Assembly (NCBI GenBank): GCA_964415175.1 | Contig: CAYPYG010000003.1 | Span: forward strand, 1 to 64,000 | Direction of reading: 5' to 3' | From: UBA2231 sp964415175 | GTDB taxonomy: Bacteria; Elusimicrobiota; Elusimicrobia; Elusimicrobiales; UBA9959 | Length of the DNA: 64,000 nt | Shown here: positions 34,702-44,035 of the stretch, piece after piece | Layout of the letters: every line of letters starts with the position of its first letter | Position numbering within the stretch: the stretch's first letter is position 1 | The notes under the pieces: generated by a model | Seen by the model: the letters and a program-made list of their open reading frames with translations, nothing else | The model's database searches: none | What the model was told of the DNA's origin: nothing | Translations under genes and position numbers: made by a program

Positions 34702-37152
34702 TCAGAAGAGGTTGCCCAGCGTGAAGTAGATGTCGGACCGCTGTTCCCCGTCCTTGTGGTTGAAACCGTAGCCCCAGTCGAGCCTTATCGGGAACGCGGG
34801 CGTCGTGAACCGGATCCCGAAACCGGCGCCCGTCTTTAACTGCTTCTCCCCTTCGCCGGTCCGCAGGCTCACGTCGTCGAAACGGTCCCAGGAGTTGCCG
34901 GCGTCGAAGAAAAAAGCCCACTGGACGATGGTCCGCCGGCGTTCCCTGGCCAGGGGGAACTTGAATTCCAGGTTCATCACCCCGTAGAGCCGGCCGCCTT
35001 CCGGCGGGCCGATCTGGCCGTTGGAATTGTAGCCGCGCACGGTCTCGGACCCGCCGAGGAAGTACTTCTCGTAGAAAGGCACGCGCTCGGTGTCGCCGAA
35101 GCGGGCCACGTAGCCCAGGCGGTTGGCGATGGAGAGCACGAACGGGTAGTCGTCTATGCTGAAGAGCTTGAAGTTGTGGCTGTAGGAGAGCGAGGGCTTG
35201 TAGAAGTCCACGTCGCCCAGCAGGGGGCCGCCGGTCAGTTCCAGCCCGATGGCGCCGCGGCCGCCGCGCGTCGGGTCCCAGACGCTGTCGCGCGTGTCGC
35301 GCGCGAACTCCACGAATATCGAGGAGGTGACGCTGGTCCCCTCCGTCAGTTCCCCGTCGTAAACGTCGCGCACGTCCATGATCTGCACCCGCTCGTAGGT
35401 GTAGGCGGTGGTCAGCGTGTACTTGTCGTCCTCGAAGCGCGGCGCCAGCGTTATCTTGCCGCCGGTCCTGCGCTCGGTGTAGGCCGAGAGCGAGGAGCGG
35501 TAGGGGCGGTAACGGCGGGTATTGAAAAGGTTTAGGCCCAGCGAGGTCGGGCTGTCGCCTATCCAGGGCATCGTCCAGCTCAGGTTGTAGTCCTGCACGC
35601 GCTTGCCGAAGTTCCAGGCCAGCGACATGCGGTGGGCCAGGCCCAGCATGTTCATGTGCGAGACCGAGAGCGTGCCGACGACGCCCTCGCGCGAGGAGAT
35701 GCCGGCGCCGGCGGTCAGCATGCCGGGCTTGCCTTCCGCCACGTCGAAGACCAGGTCCACCGTGTCGGGGTCCGCCGTGGGATTGATCACGGGGTTCACG
35801 TCGTCTATGAAGCCGAGGTTGAAGATCTTCTCCTGGCTGCGCCGCACCTTGGCGGCGCTGAAGACCTCGCCCTCTTTCTGCGCCACCTCGCGCCGCAGCA
35901 CGTGCGTCTTCGTGGCCTTGTTGCCCTCCACGTCGATGTGGCCGACGTAGATCGGGGAGTTCTCGGTCAGGGAGTATTCGATGTCGAGCTCGCCGGTGTC
36001 CGGGTTGCGGGTCTTGACGGGCCTCACCTGGGCCCGCAGGTACCCCTTGTCGGCGTACTTCTCCTGTACCGCCCTGACCGTGTCCTCGTAGCGTTCTTCG
36101 TTGTAGAGCTTGCCGCGGCGGTAGACGACGGCGCCGGCCAGCTCCGCGGAGGAGTAGACCGAATTGCCGCTGAAGGTCGTGGCGCCGAACATCGCCTTCG
36201 CCCCCTCGCGGACCGAGACGGTTATGGCCACGCTGGCGCGGTCCCCGCTGAAGGCGGCCGAGGAGGAGAGGACCTCGAAATCGCTGTACCCGCGGTTCTT
36301 GTAATGCGCCTCCAGGGCGGCGAGGTCGTTCTGGAGTTCTTCCGGCTTGTAGACCTTCTTGGGCCGGTTCTTGAAGAGCTTGCGCAGCTTCTTGACGGCG
36401 AAGCCCTCCGCTCCCTCCAGCTCCAGGGAGGAGACCCTCACCTTGCTGCGCTCGTCCACCTTCACGGTCAGTTCGCAGGTCCGGGCGGCCGTGTCGTGGG
36501 TTATCTCGTAGTCCACCGAAACGTCCAGGAACCCCTTGCCGCGGTAGTGGTCGGCGATCTTGATCAGGTCCTCCCGGATCTTGAGCTCGTCGAAGAAATC
36601 GCGTTCCTTCAGCGACATCTCGTCCTTGACGGAGGACTTCGAGAGCTGTTTGGCGCCCTCGACCAGCAGCTTCTTTATCATCGGCTTTTCGGAGACGACA
36701 TAGGTCACGCGGGCCTGCAGGGGGGCGGCCAGGAAAGAGGCGAGCTTGGGCGAAGAGGGCCTGCCCGGGAGTTCCTCGATGTCCACCGAGACCTTCTCCA
36801 CGCTGCCCAGGCCGAGTACGGCCTCGACGTCGCGGGCGACGAAGTCGCGGTAGTAGAGCCGCCCTTTGCGGGCCTTGACGGCGCGCAGCACGACTTTCGG
36901 TTTGACGTTCAGGGACCCCTTGACGGCGGTCTCCCCGACCTCCCAGGGGCCCGGAAAGCCGGTCCCTTTCTCTTCCGCCGCTTCCGGCTTCTCCGGCGTT
37001 CCCGCGTCCGGCTCCGGGGGGACGGCCGGGTCCGCCGCGGCCGCTTCCTCCGCGGCGGCGGGTACGGGAGGGGCCGCAGGCGTTTCGGCGGAGGCCGGTG
37101 CGGCCAGGAAGAACGAGAGCGTCAGCAGGGTAAGGATACCGTTTTTTCTCAT
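34702..37152 (-). CDS. bamA: Outer-membrane protein assembly factor BamA
   Basis: 816 residues. Signal peptide MRKNGILTLLTLSFFLAAPASA fixes the start at 37152. Pro/Glu/Ala-rich residues 25-75 precede five POTRA-like repeats (about 75-450), such as VTYVVSEKPMIKKLLVEGAK and VDIDVEGNKATKTHVLRREV-like stretches (here YVGHIDVEGNKATKTHV). A 16-strand Omp85 barrel follows, with the VRGY motif in GSETVRGYNSNGQIGPPEGG and the end TLGNLF, whose final Phe is the usual C-terminal signal. It is the central pore of beta-barrel insertion. It heads the minus-strand lipid A operon. Confidence 0.92.
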   Translation of the reverse strand: MRKNGILTLLTLSFFLAAPASAETPAAPPVPAAAEEAAAADPAVPPEPDAGTPEKPEAAEEKGTGFPGPWEVGETAVKGSLNVKPKVVLRAVKARKGRLYYRDFVARDVEAVLGLGSVEKVSVDIEELPGRPSSPKLASFLAAPLQARVTYVVSEKPMIKKLLVEGAKQLSKSSVKDEMSLKERDFFDELKIREDLIKIADHYRGKGFLDVSVDYEITHDTAARTCELTVKVDERSKVRVSSLELEGAEGFAVKKLRKLFKNRPKKVYKPEELQNDLAALEAHYKNRGYSDFEVLSSSAAFSGDRASVAITVSVREGAKAMFGATTFSGNSVYSSAELAGAVVYRRGKLYNEERYEDTVRAVQEKYADKGYLRAQVRPVKTRNPDTGELDIEYSLTENSPIYVGHIDVEGNKATKTHVLRREVAQKEGEVFSAAKVRRSQEKIFNLGFIDDVNPVINPTADPDTVDLVFDVAEGKPGMLTAGAGISSREGVVGTLSVSHMNMLGLAHRMSLAWNFGKRVQDYNLSWTMPWIGDSPTSLGLNLFNTRRYRPYRSSLSAYTERRTGGKITLAPRFEDDKYTLTTAYTYERVQIMDVRDVYDGELTEGTSVTSSIFVEFARDTRDSVWDPTRGGRGAIGLELTGGPLLGDVDFYKPSLSYSHNFKLFSIDDYPFVLSIANRLGYVARFGDTERVPFYEKYFLGGSETVRGYNSNGQIGPPEGGRLYGVMNLEFKFPLARERRRTIVQWAFFFDAGNSWDRFDDVSLRTGEGEKQLKTGAGFGIRFTTPAFPIRLDWGYGFNHKDGEQRSDIYFTLGNLF

Positions 37153-37214
37153 GTGTTCGTCCGATCGACCATTGATATTACTATTTTTCCGGGCGGCCGC
37201 GGAAACGGGCTCTT

Positions 37215-37243
37215 TTGACAGGAGGGGCAAAAAGTATCATAAT
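37215..37243 (+). promoter_or_regulatory. sigma70-type promoter of phoH
   Basis: TTGACA (37215-37220), a 17-bp spacer and CATAAT (37238-37243): a perfect -35 hexamer with a 5/6 -10 box at the ideal distance, about 58 nt before the phoH ATG. It lies in the divergent gap shared with bamA. Confidence 0.8.
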
Positions 37244-37300
37244 TCTGGGCGCCGGATCCAAAAAGGGGAGGAAGGGGCCAGGCCCCGCTCGCTCGGAAAA

Positions 37301-38602
37301 ATGAAAAAAACCTACATACTCGACACCAATGTCCTGATACACGACCCGCTTTCCTTCACGAAGTTCGACGACAACGCCGTCATCATCCCCATCTCGGTCA
37401 TAGAGGAGCTCGACGCCTTCAAGAGCGCCGGCGACGAACGCGGCAAGAGCGCGCGCGTGGTCTCCCGCAAGCTCGACGCCCTGCGCGCCTCCGGCAAGCT
37501 CAACGAAGGCGTGAAGATGGAGAACGGCGGCACGCTCAAGGTCGAGCTGGACCATCCGCAGGTCCTGCCGGTGGAATTCGTCATGCAGAAGATGGACAAC
37601 CGGATCCTCAACACCGCCTTCTCCTTCATCAGCAAGAAGAACAACGCGATACTCGTCACCAAGGACACCAATCTCCGCCTGAAGGCCGAGGCCGTCGGGC
37701 TGATAGCGCAGGACTACGAATCGGGCAAGGTCAAGGTGGACGAGCTTTACCCCGGCCTGGTGACGCTGGAGAAGGACTCCGCCTTCATCGACAGGTTCTA
37801 TAAGGAGAAGTCCGCCAAGTCCGGCGAGGAGGGCCTGGTCGCCAACGAGTTCGTGGTCTTCCGCGCCAAGGAGGACCCCAAGAAGAGCGCGCTCGGCCGG
37901 GTGGACCCGCTGGACCCCTCCGTCGTAAAGGCCCTCGCCCCGGAGACGACGCCCTGGGGCGTCAAGCCGCTCAACAAGGAGCAGCGCTGCGCGATGGAGC
38001 TGCTGCTCGACGAGAAGATAGCGCTGGTCACGATGATCGGCACCGCCGGCACCGGCAAGACGCTGATGTCGCTGGCCTGCGGCCTGCAGAAGGCCGTGGA
38101 GGAGAGCGTCTACCGCCGGCTCATCATCTGCCGCCCGATCATCCCCGTCGGCAAGGACATCGGCTACCTGCCCGGCACCAAGGAGGAGAAGCTCTCCACC
38201 TGGATGGGCGCCATCTACGACAACCTCGAGTTCATCATGGACCGCCGCCACCAGGACGACGCGCTGCAGAAGTTCGAGTACCTGCTGCAGAACGAGAAGA
38301 TAGAGATCGCCTCGGTGACGCATATCCGCGGCCGCTCGCTGCCCAAGCAGTACATGATCGTCGACGACGCGCAGAACCTCACGCCGCACGAGATCAAGAC
38401 CATCCTCTCGCGCGCCGGCGAGGGCACCAAGGTCGTCGTGACCGGCGACCCGTACCAGATCGACAATCCCTACCTCGACATGGCCTCCAACGGCCTGACC
38501 TATATAGTCGACAGGTTCAAGGGACAGAAGATGTACGGCCATCTCACCTTCACCAAGACCGAGCGCAGCCAGCTGGCCGCGCTGGTGGCGGAGCTGCTCT
38601 AG
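37301..38602 (+). CDS. PhoH-family ATPase with N-terminal PIN domain
   Basis: 433 residues. Residues 1-140 form a PIN nuclease-like domain (KKTYILDTNVLIHDP with the first acidic residue, VISVIEELD-type IPISVIEELDAFK, VTKDTNLRLKA). Residues about 215-433 form the PhoH P-loop domain: Walker A MIGTAGTGKTLMSLACGL, RPIIPVGKDIGYLPG, Walker B MIVDDAQNLTPHEIKTIL and the sensor VVTGDPYQID. PhoH2/YlaK proteins are thought to be RNA helicase-nucleases. ATG 37301 starts at KKTYILDTN, where this family begins; the ribosome site is weak. Confidence 0.85.
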   Translation: MKKTYILDTNVLIHDPLSFTKFDDNAVIIPISVIEELDAFKSAGDERGKSARVVSRKLDALRASGKLNEGVKMENGGTLKVELDHPQVLPVEFVMQKMDNRILNTAFSFISKKNNAILVTKDTNLRLKAEAVGLIAQDYESGKVKVDELYPGLVTLEKDSAFIDRFYKEKSAKSGEEGLVANEFVVFRAKEDPKKSALGRVDPLDPSVVKALAPETTPWGVKPLNKEQRCAMELLLDEKIALVTMIGTAGTGKTLMSLACGLQKAVEESVYRRLIICRPIIPVGKDIGYLPGTKEEKLSTWMGAIYDNLEFIMDRRHQDDALQKFEYLLQNEKIEIASVTHIRGRSLPKQYMIVDDAQNLTPHEIKTILSRAGEGTKVVVTGDPYQIDNPYLDMASNGLTYIVDRFKGQKMYGHLTFTKTERSQLAALVAELL

Positions 38603-38609
38603 GACCCTT

Positions 38610-40019
38610 ATGCCGCGCGGACGGTCCGCCGCGGTCCCCGGGGTCGTTTTCGGCACCGACGGCTGGCGGGGGATCATGGCCGGCGAGGTCACCTTCCGCG
38701 GCTTCGGCGACCTGGCCGGCGCCGCTTCCTCCTGGCTGCGCGCCCGGCGGGGAAGAGGGCGCGTCCTGGTCGGTTTCGACCGGCGGTTCCTCTCCCCGGA
38801 GTTCGCCTCCTTTTCCGCCTCCGTGTTCGCCGGGGAAGGGCACCGCGTCTCGCTCTGCCGGGAACCCGTCCCCACCTCCGCCGCCAGCCTCTTCACCGCG
38901 CGCGGCTTCGACCTGGCCTTCGTGGTCACCGCCAGCCACAATCCGCCGGAATACAACGGCGCCAAGCTGAAATGGGAAGGCGGCTCGGCGCCGCCGGAGG
39001 TCATGGACGGCATAGCCTCCCGGCTCGGCGGCCGCGGCCGCCGCGTCCCCGCGGGAAAGGTCGGGAGTTTCGACCCTTTCCCGGCTTACCTCGGCTACCT
39101 GCGCTCCCGCGTCCCGCTCCGTCGCCCGCGCGGGACCGCGCCCGTCTTCGCCGCGGACTGCATGCACGGCTGCGCCGGCGGCCTCCTGCCGCTCATGCGG
39201 GAATTCCGCGGGACGCGCCTGCTGCGGGCGGCCCATGATCCTCTTTTCGGCGGGACCGCCCCCGAACCGATAGAGCGCAACCTGGGAGCCCTGGCCGCCG
39301 AGGTCCGCCGGACCGGCGCCCTGGCCGGTTTCGCTTTCGACGGCGACGCCGACCGCTTCGCCCTGCTGGACGAGCGGGGCCGCTATGTCAGCCCGGCGCT
39401 ACTTTTCGGGCTGCTGACGGACCTGCTGATAAAGCGCGGCCTGCGCGGCCGGCTGGTGCAGTCGGTCTCGATGGGGCGAGTCTCGCGCGCCGCCGCCGAA
39501 GCCGCCGGGCTGGAAGTGAAGGAAGTCCCGGTCGGTTTCAAATGGCTGGGCCGCGAACTGCGCGCCGGCGGGACGCTGGCCGCGGCCGAGGAATCCGGCG
39601 GCTACACCTGGGCCGGCAATCTGCCGGAAAGGGACGGGCCGCTCTGCGCGCTTTTCTTCATGGAACTGCTGGAGAGTTCCGGCCGCCCGCTTTCCGTCAT
39701 GCTGCGCGACCTGCAGCGGGACTACGGTCCTTCCGCCTATCTGCGCTCGGATATAGCCCTGCGCCGGGTCCCGCCCGGCGGTCCGTCCGCTTTCCTGGAC
39801 GGGCTGGCGGCCGCCTTCCGTCCCCCGCGGGCTCTCGGGACTCCCGTCTCCGTTTCCAGGATAGACGGGCTCAAGCTGGGTTTCGCGGGCGGGGGCTGGC
39901 TGCTCATGCGTCTCTCCGGCACCGAGCCGCTGCTGCGGCTCTACGCCGAGACCGCCGACGGGCGCCTGACGGAGGACCTGCTGCGCCGGGCGGCCGGCGC
40001 GGCGGGGGAACTGCCGTGA
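38610..40019 (+). CDS. Phosphohexomutase (phosphoglucomutase/phosphomannomutase family)
   Basis: 469 residues. Alpha-D-phosphohexomutase landmarks: FGTDGWRGIMAGEVT near the start, the phosphoserine loop VVTASHNPPEYNGAK, the metal-binding loop FAFDGDADRFALLD, the sugar-binding loop AAEESGGYTW, and the C-terminal phosphate-binding loop MRLSGTEPLLRLY. It interconverts hexose 1- and 6-phosphates for nucleotide-sugar supply. It is the first gene of a GTGA-linked set with a nucleotidyltransferase and two glycosyltransferases, which points to surface polysaccharide synthesis. Confidence 0.88.
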   Translation: MPRGRSAAVPGVVFGTDGWRGIMAGEVTFRGFGDLAGAASSWLRARRGRGRVLVGFDRRFLSPEFASFSASVFAGEGHRVSLCREPVPTSAASLFTARGFDLAFVVTASHNPPEYNGAKLKWEGGSAPPEVMDGIASRLGGRGRRVPAGKVGSFDPFPAYLGYLRSRVPLRRPRGTAPVFAADCMHGCAGGLLPLMREFRGTRLLRAAHDPLFGGTAPEPIERNLGALAAEVRRTGALAGFAFDGDADRFALLDERGRYVSPALLFGLLTDLLIKRGLRGRLVQSVSMGRVSRAAAEAAGLEVKEVPVGFKWLGRELRAGGTLAAAEESGGYTWAGNLPERDGPLCALFFMELLESSGRPLSVMLRDLQRDYGPSAYLRSDIALRRVPPGGPSAFLDGLAAAFRPPRALGTPVSVSRIDGLKLGFAGGGWLLMRLSGTEPLLRLYAETADGRLTEDLLRRAAGAAGELP

Positions 40020-40777
40020 GCGGCGCCGCGCTCCTCGTCACCATGGCCGGCCGCGGCGAGCGCTTCGCCCGCGCCGGCCATGCGCTGCCCAAGTATATGC
40101 TGGAGGCCGGAGGGGCCACGCTTTTCGAACTTTCGCTGTCGGGGCTCCCGCTGGCCTTCTTCTCCCGCCTGGTCTTCGTGGCGCTCGGCGCGCACGAGGA
40201 GGACTTCGGGGTCTCGGCCTTCGTAAGGAAGAAGGCCGCGGCGCTCGGCGCCACCGCCGCGCCGGAACTGGTCCTGCTCGACGGCCCGACGGGTGGACAG
40301 GCGCAGAGCGCCCTCGCCGCGCGCGGCGCGCTGGACCCGGAGGCCGGCCTGGCCATCTACAATATCGACACCTATTTCCGGTCGGCGACCCTTGCCCGGA
40401 CGCTGGCGGACCCCGCGGCGCGGGCCGACGGGGTCATAGGGGCCTTCCGGCTGGACCGGCGCGACGAGAAATGGAGCTTCGCGAGGCTGGGCCCCGGAGG
40501 CACTGTGGCCGAGACGGCCGAGAAAAAGCAGATCTCGGACCTGGCGCTGACGGGCTTCTACCACTTCAGCCGCGCCGGCGACTTCCTGGAGACCGCCTCC
40601 GCGGCCGTGGCGGCGGGCGAGAGGACGGGCGGGGAGTTCTATGTCGCCCCGCTCTACAACCGCCTCATCGCGGCCGGGCGCCGCTTCGTCGTCGACACCG
40701 CCTCCCGGATAGTGCCGCTCGGCACCCCGGAGGACCTGGCCGCGGTGCCTCCCGGTCTCCACGCGGAGGGGAGGTGA
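40016..40777 (+). CDS. Sugar-phosphate nucleotidyltransferase-like protein
   Basis: 253 residues from GTG 40016, which overlaps the mutase stop. GT-A-like fold: LLVTMAGRGERFARAGHALPKYMLEAGG resembles the GxGxR...PK signature of nucleotidyltransferases (here MAGRGERFARAG then LPKYML), followed by a metal-site-like IYNIDTYF. It lacks the C-terminal beta-helix of GlmU-type enzymes. Together with the mutase it likely makes an NDP-sugar; which one is not readable. Confidence 0.7.
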   Translation: MSGAALLVTMAGRGERFARAGHALPKYMLEAGGATLFELSLSGLPLAFFSRLVFVALGAHEEDFGVSAFVRKKAAALGATAAPELVLLDGPTGGQAQSALAARGALDPEAGLAIYNIDTYFRSATLARTLADPAARADGVIGAFRLDRRDEKWSFARLGPGGTVAETAEKKQISDLALTGFYHFSRAGDFLETASAAVAAGERTGGEFYVAPLYNRLIAAGRRFVVDTASRIVPLGTPEDLAAVPPGLHAEGR

Positions 40778-41484
40778 GCGCCGCCGGCCTCTTCTGCTCC
40801 CTGGTGGTGCCCTGCTACAACGAGGAGGGCAATATCCCGGCGCTCGCGGCCGGCTTCGCCGGCCTGGAGGGCTGGGGGGAGCTGATACTGGTGGACAATG
40901 GCTCCTCCGACGGTACGGGCGCCGCCGCCGCGGCGGCCGCGGAGCGGTTCGCTTTCGTCAGGGCGGTCTCCGTCCCGTCCAACGCCGGCTACGGCGGCGG
41001 CATAAAGGCCGGTCTGGCCGCGGCCGCCGGCGACCATGTCGGGTGGACGCACGCGGACCTGCAGTACGATCCCGCCGAGATGGTAGCGCTCCTCGCCCGC
41101 CTGCGCGGGCGGGCCGGCGAAAAATTGTTCTTCAAGGGCCTCAGGCGCGGCCGCTCCCCCGCTGAGCGCTTCTTCACCGCCGGCATGTCCCTTTTCGTTT
41201 CCGTCCTGTTCGGCCGGCCGCTGACCGATATAAACGCCCAGCCCACGCTCTTCCACCGCTCGCTGCTGCCGGCTTTCGCCGGCGCGCCGGACGATTTCTC
41301 CATCGACCTGTTCGCCTTCGCCGCCGCCTTAAGGGCCGGTTTCAGGGTCGAGCGCGCGCCGGTGCGGCTGCTGCCGCGCGCGGCCGGGAGCTCGAGCTGG
41401 AACAAGGGGCTCGGCAGCCGCCTGGCCCTGAGCGCCCGCACCGCGGCCGCGGCCGTCCGCATCAGGTTCGGGGAGGGCGCGTGA
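40774..41484 (+). CDS. Family 2 glycosyltransferase
   Basis: 236 residues from GTG 40774 (GTGA overlap). GT2 signature: CSLVVPCYNEEGNIPAL, ELILVDNGSSDGTGAAA, SNAGYGGGIKAGLAAA, and the metal site WTHADLQYDPAEM (HADLQ in place of the more usual DADLQ). No C-terminal membrane helices like those of DPM1-type proteins with a TM domain. Probably transfers a sugar to an undecaprenyl- or lipid-linked acceptor in the cytoplasm-facing leaflet. Confidence 0.82.
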   Translation: MSAAGLFCSLVVPCYNEEGNIPALAAGFAGLEGWGELILVDNGSSDGTGAAAAAAAERFAFVRAVSVPSNAGYGGGIKAGLAAAAGDHVGWTHADLQYDPAEMVALLARLRGRAGEKLFFKGLRRGRSPAERFFTAGMSLFVSVLFGRPLTDINAQPTLFHRSLLPAFAGAPDDFSIDLFAFAAALRAGFRVERAPVRLLPRAAGSSSWNKGLGSRLALSARTAAAAVRIRFGEGA

Positions 41485-43379
41485 GCGCGTATCCGCTCTT
41501 CCTGAAGGCCTCACTGCTGTTCTCCTGGGCCGCCCTGCTCTACTGGTCGGCGGCCGCCCTGTTGCGGCTGGCCCGCGATCCTGCGGAGCGCCGGCCGCTG
41601 GCGGCCGCCCTGGCCGCGGCCGCCGCCGTCCTCCTGCTTTCTTCCCTCGTGCCCGCGCGCGGCGGATACGACAACGAGCACGAGTTCACGATGCTGTCCA
41701 CGGATTTCCTGTTCTCCGAATTCCGCCACACGGCCGCCTTCAAGGAGGTGGCGCCGCTGGTCACGGATTCCGCGGCCGTCCTGCTGGGAGGGAAGGACCT
41801 GCGGGCCGTCCTTTGGAAGAACCGCGCCGTCGCGGCCGCCGCGCTGCCCCTGCTCTACGCCGCGCTGCGCCTGGCCGGCGCGGGGCCGGCCGCCTCTCTC
41901 GCGGCCCAGGGCCTGCTCGGCTTCAATTTCCTTTTCCTGCTCAACGCCTCGGCCTTTTCCTCCACGGCCTCCAATATTTTCATCGTGCTCGCCTCGCTGC
42001 TCATGCTCGCCGTTTCAGCGGGAGGCCGCATCTCCCCGGCGGGCCTGGCGGCGCGGGCCGCGGTCTCGGTCCTGCTGGTGCTGACCTCCCGGTACGAGTT
42101 CCTGCCGCCGCTGGGGGCGGCCTGGTGCTGGCTGCTTTTCCGGCGCCGGGCGGAGCTGGCCGCTCCCGCGCCGGCGCTGACGCTGGCGGCCGGCGCGCTC
42201 GTAGCGGCCCTCTGGGCGGCGCATATAAGCGGGGTGCCGTCGCCGGGGCTCAGGCCCTCCGCTTTCACTCCCTTCGCCAACGCGGCTTATCACCTCGGCA
42301 CGATGAATTTCGGCGTCTTCCTGCCGCCGCTGCCGGGCGGACCGGCGGCGGCGCTGTTCTTCGGCGTCTGCGCCGCCGCCCTGGCCCTCCGGGCCGCGCG
42401 GCGGGGCGGGCCCGCCGGGCACGCCGCCGCCTGGCTCTGCCTCTGGGCCTTTTTTTTCGCCGCGGTCTTCGTACGGCAGGACGAGTACCCGCTGCATTTC
42501 ATGAGGCATCAGCTCTATTTCCTGGTCCCGTTCGTGCTGCTGGCCGCCGGCGGCTTCGCGTCCCTTCCGGGCGGCCGCGTCGCCGCGGTCCTGCTCGCGG
42601 CCGTTCTGCCGCTCTACGCCGCCCTCAATTACCGGGCGGTCCGCTCCTTCGACGGCGAAATGCGCACCAGCGACAGGGAACTGGCGCTGCTGGCCGGGGC
42701 GGAGGCGGACTGGCCGGCCGATGCCGGCTTCGTCTATCCCGGTTACGGGGGCGGCCGCCGCGCCCCGCTGCTGCGCAGGTTCTTCCCGGCCTACCGGGAG
42801 AACTGCGGCCCGTCGCCGGACCGGGCGCTGAAGTATGTTTCGCCGGCGGACTCCGTTTTCAGCGGCCGTTACGGCGGAGCCCTGCCCTCCTATGCCCGGA
42901 GGACCGGCGCGGACATACCCTGGAAGCGCGCCGTATTCGATCACGCGTTCTATACCACCGGCCCCGGGGAAATTAAGGACCCCGTACGCGTGGAGGCCGG
43001 TTTCTTCGAACCGGCCGGCCCCGCCGGGGAGGCGCTGCTGGCCTACCTGGACGGGCGCTGCCGTCTGCGCGGCCGGGATTTCGCCGGCGCCGCTTCCTCT
43101 TTTCTCGAAGCTGCGGTGAAAGGAGGGGGCCGGCGCGAGGTGGAACTGGCCTCCGTGGCGCTGGCCCTGGCCGGAGAAGCGGGCGCGGCGCGCCGGGCGG
43201 CGGCCTCGCTGGGAAGAGCGCTGCCGAAGGAACTCGACGGAGCCTTGGCGGCCCTGGAAAAAGGCCGCGGCGCGGAGGCGCTGCGCCTCCTTTCCGCCAT
43301 GGAAGAGGCGGCCCCGGACCCTTTCTTCAGGCTGACCGAGGAGGCCTGGCTGTTCACGGGACCGCCGCCCGGCGAATGA
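41481..43379 (+). CDS. Polytopic membrane glycosyltransferase-like protein (GT-C type)
   Basis: 632 residues from GTG 41481 (GTGA overlap). About ten to twelve hydrophobic segments in residues 5-400, beginning ASLLFSWAALLYWSAAALL. An acidic pair after the first helices (GGYDNEHEFTML) occupies the place of the catalytic loop in GT-C enzymes, and a soluble, Ala-rich C-terminal region of about 230 residues follows with TPR-like helices. It likely uses a polyprenyl-phosphate sugar on the periplasmic side. Last gene of the glycan operon. Confidence 0.6.
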   Translation: MSAYPLFLKASLLFSWAALLYWSAAALLRLARDPAERRPLAAALAAAAAVLLLSSLVPARGGYDNEHEFTMLSTDFLFSEFRHTAAFKEVAPLVTDSAAVLLGGKDLRAVLWKNRAVAAAALPLLYAALRLAGAGPAASLAAQGLLGFNFLFLLNASAFSSTASNIFIVLASLLMLAVSAGGRISPAGLAARAAVSVLLVLTSRYEFLPPLGAAWCWLLFRRRAELAAPAPALTLAAGALVAALWAAHISGVPSPGLRPSAFTPFANAAYHLGTMNFGVFLPPLPGGPAAALFFGVCAAALALRAARRGGPAGHAAAWLCLWAFFFAAVFVRQDEYPLHFMRHQLYFLVPFVLLAAGGFASLPGGRVAAVLLAAVLPLYAALNYRAVRSFDGEMRTSDRELALLAGAEADWPADAGFVYPGYGGGRRAPLLRRFFPAYRENCGPSPDRALKYVSPADSVFSGRYGGALPSYARRTGADIPWKRAVFDHAFYTTGPGEIKDPVRVEAGFFEPAGPAGEALLAYLDGRCRLRGRDFAGAASSFLEAAVKGGGRREVELASVALALAGEAGAARRAAASLGRALPKELDGALAALEKGRGAEALRLLSAMEEAAPDPFFRLTEEAWLFTGPPPGE

Positions 43380-43387
43380 CCTTTTGC

Positions 43388-43418
43388 CCGAAAGACCCGG
43401 GCCGGTCTGGGCCCATGG
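43388..43418. repeat. Short palindromic motif, copy B
   Basis: CCGAAAGACCCGGGCCG followed by GTCTGGGCCCATGG, closely matching copy A at 19697-19725. The GGGCC/GGCCC part can pair. An AT-rich GATTATCTTATTAATG patch (43444-43458) that could be a -10 region follows it and precedes the RNase gene. Confidence 0.4.
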
Positions 43419-43491
43419 TCCCTTGCCGACCGGGCCGGAGAAGATTATCTTATTAATGCGGTACAACTGCGCCTTTAAGGAGATGCTTCGA

Positions 43492-44034
43492 ATGAAAAGA
43501 CCAGCCGCCCTGCTTCTCACGCTTTCACTGCTGCTGCCGATGGTCTTCGCTCCGGCCTTTGCGGCCGGCGGGGACTCCGCCGTAGAACAGCTGCTCGGCC
43601 ACCCGGCGGCCGTTTCCGCCGCGGAGCTCCAGGCGCCGGAACCCGTTCTCATACCGCTGAAGCCTTCCGCCAGGGACCTGCAGCCGGGCAATTCCATACT
43701 GCCCGTCATCGAAGACCGGGGCCGCGTCGAGGCGATACTCGAACTGGTCGCCCTTATCTCCAGGGGCGGGCCTTTCCCGTTCAAGGAGGACCACAAGCCC
43801 TTCAAGAACAAAGAGGGGCTGCTTCCCGCCCAGCCGCTCGGTTTCTACAAAGAGTACACTCTCCTCGTCCCCAAGAACAGTTCCCGCGAACTGATGATCG
43901 GCGGGGTGCTCTACCACCTGCCCGCTTCCTACGGCGTGCGCGGCTGCGAGCGCCTTGTCGTCGGCGGCGGCGAGATAGTTTATTACAGCCCGACGCATTA
44001 CAAGGACTTCATCCGCCTGACGATAGTCCCCTAG
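43492..44034 (+). CDS. Exported barnase-family ribonuclease
   Basis: 180 residues. MKRPAALLLTLSLLLPMVFAPAFA is a signal peptide; AAGGAG stands 9 nt before ATG 43492, which is therefore preferred over ATGs at 43456 and 43483. The C-terminal 100 residues match the N1/T1/barnase ribonuclease family: GGPFPFKEDHKPFKNKEGLL, then FYKEYTLLVP with the catalytic Glu, the Arg/Lys-bearing strand in GCERLVVGGGEIVYY and the catalytic His in SPTHYKDF. It would cut RNA outside the cell or in the periplasm. The next gene is a barstar, its inhibitor. Confidence 0.8.
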   Translation: MKRPAALLLTLSLLLPMVFAPAFAAGGDSAVEQLLGHPAAVSAAELQAPEPVLIPLKPSARDLQPGNSILPVIEDRGRVEAILELVALISRGGPFPFKEDHKPFKNKEGLLPAQPLGFYKEYTLLVPKNSSRELMIGGVLYHLPASYGVRGCERLVVGGGEIVYYSPTHYKDFIRLTIVP

Positions 44035-44035
44035 A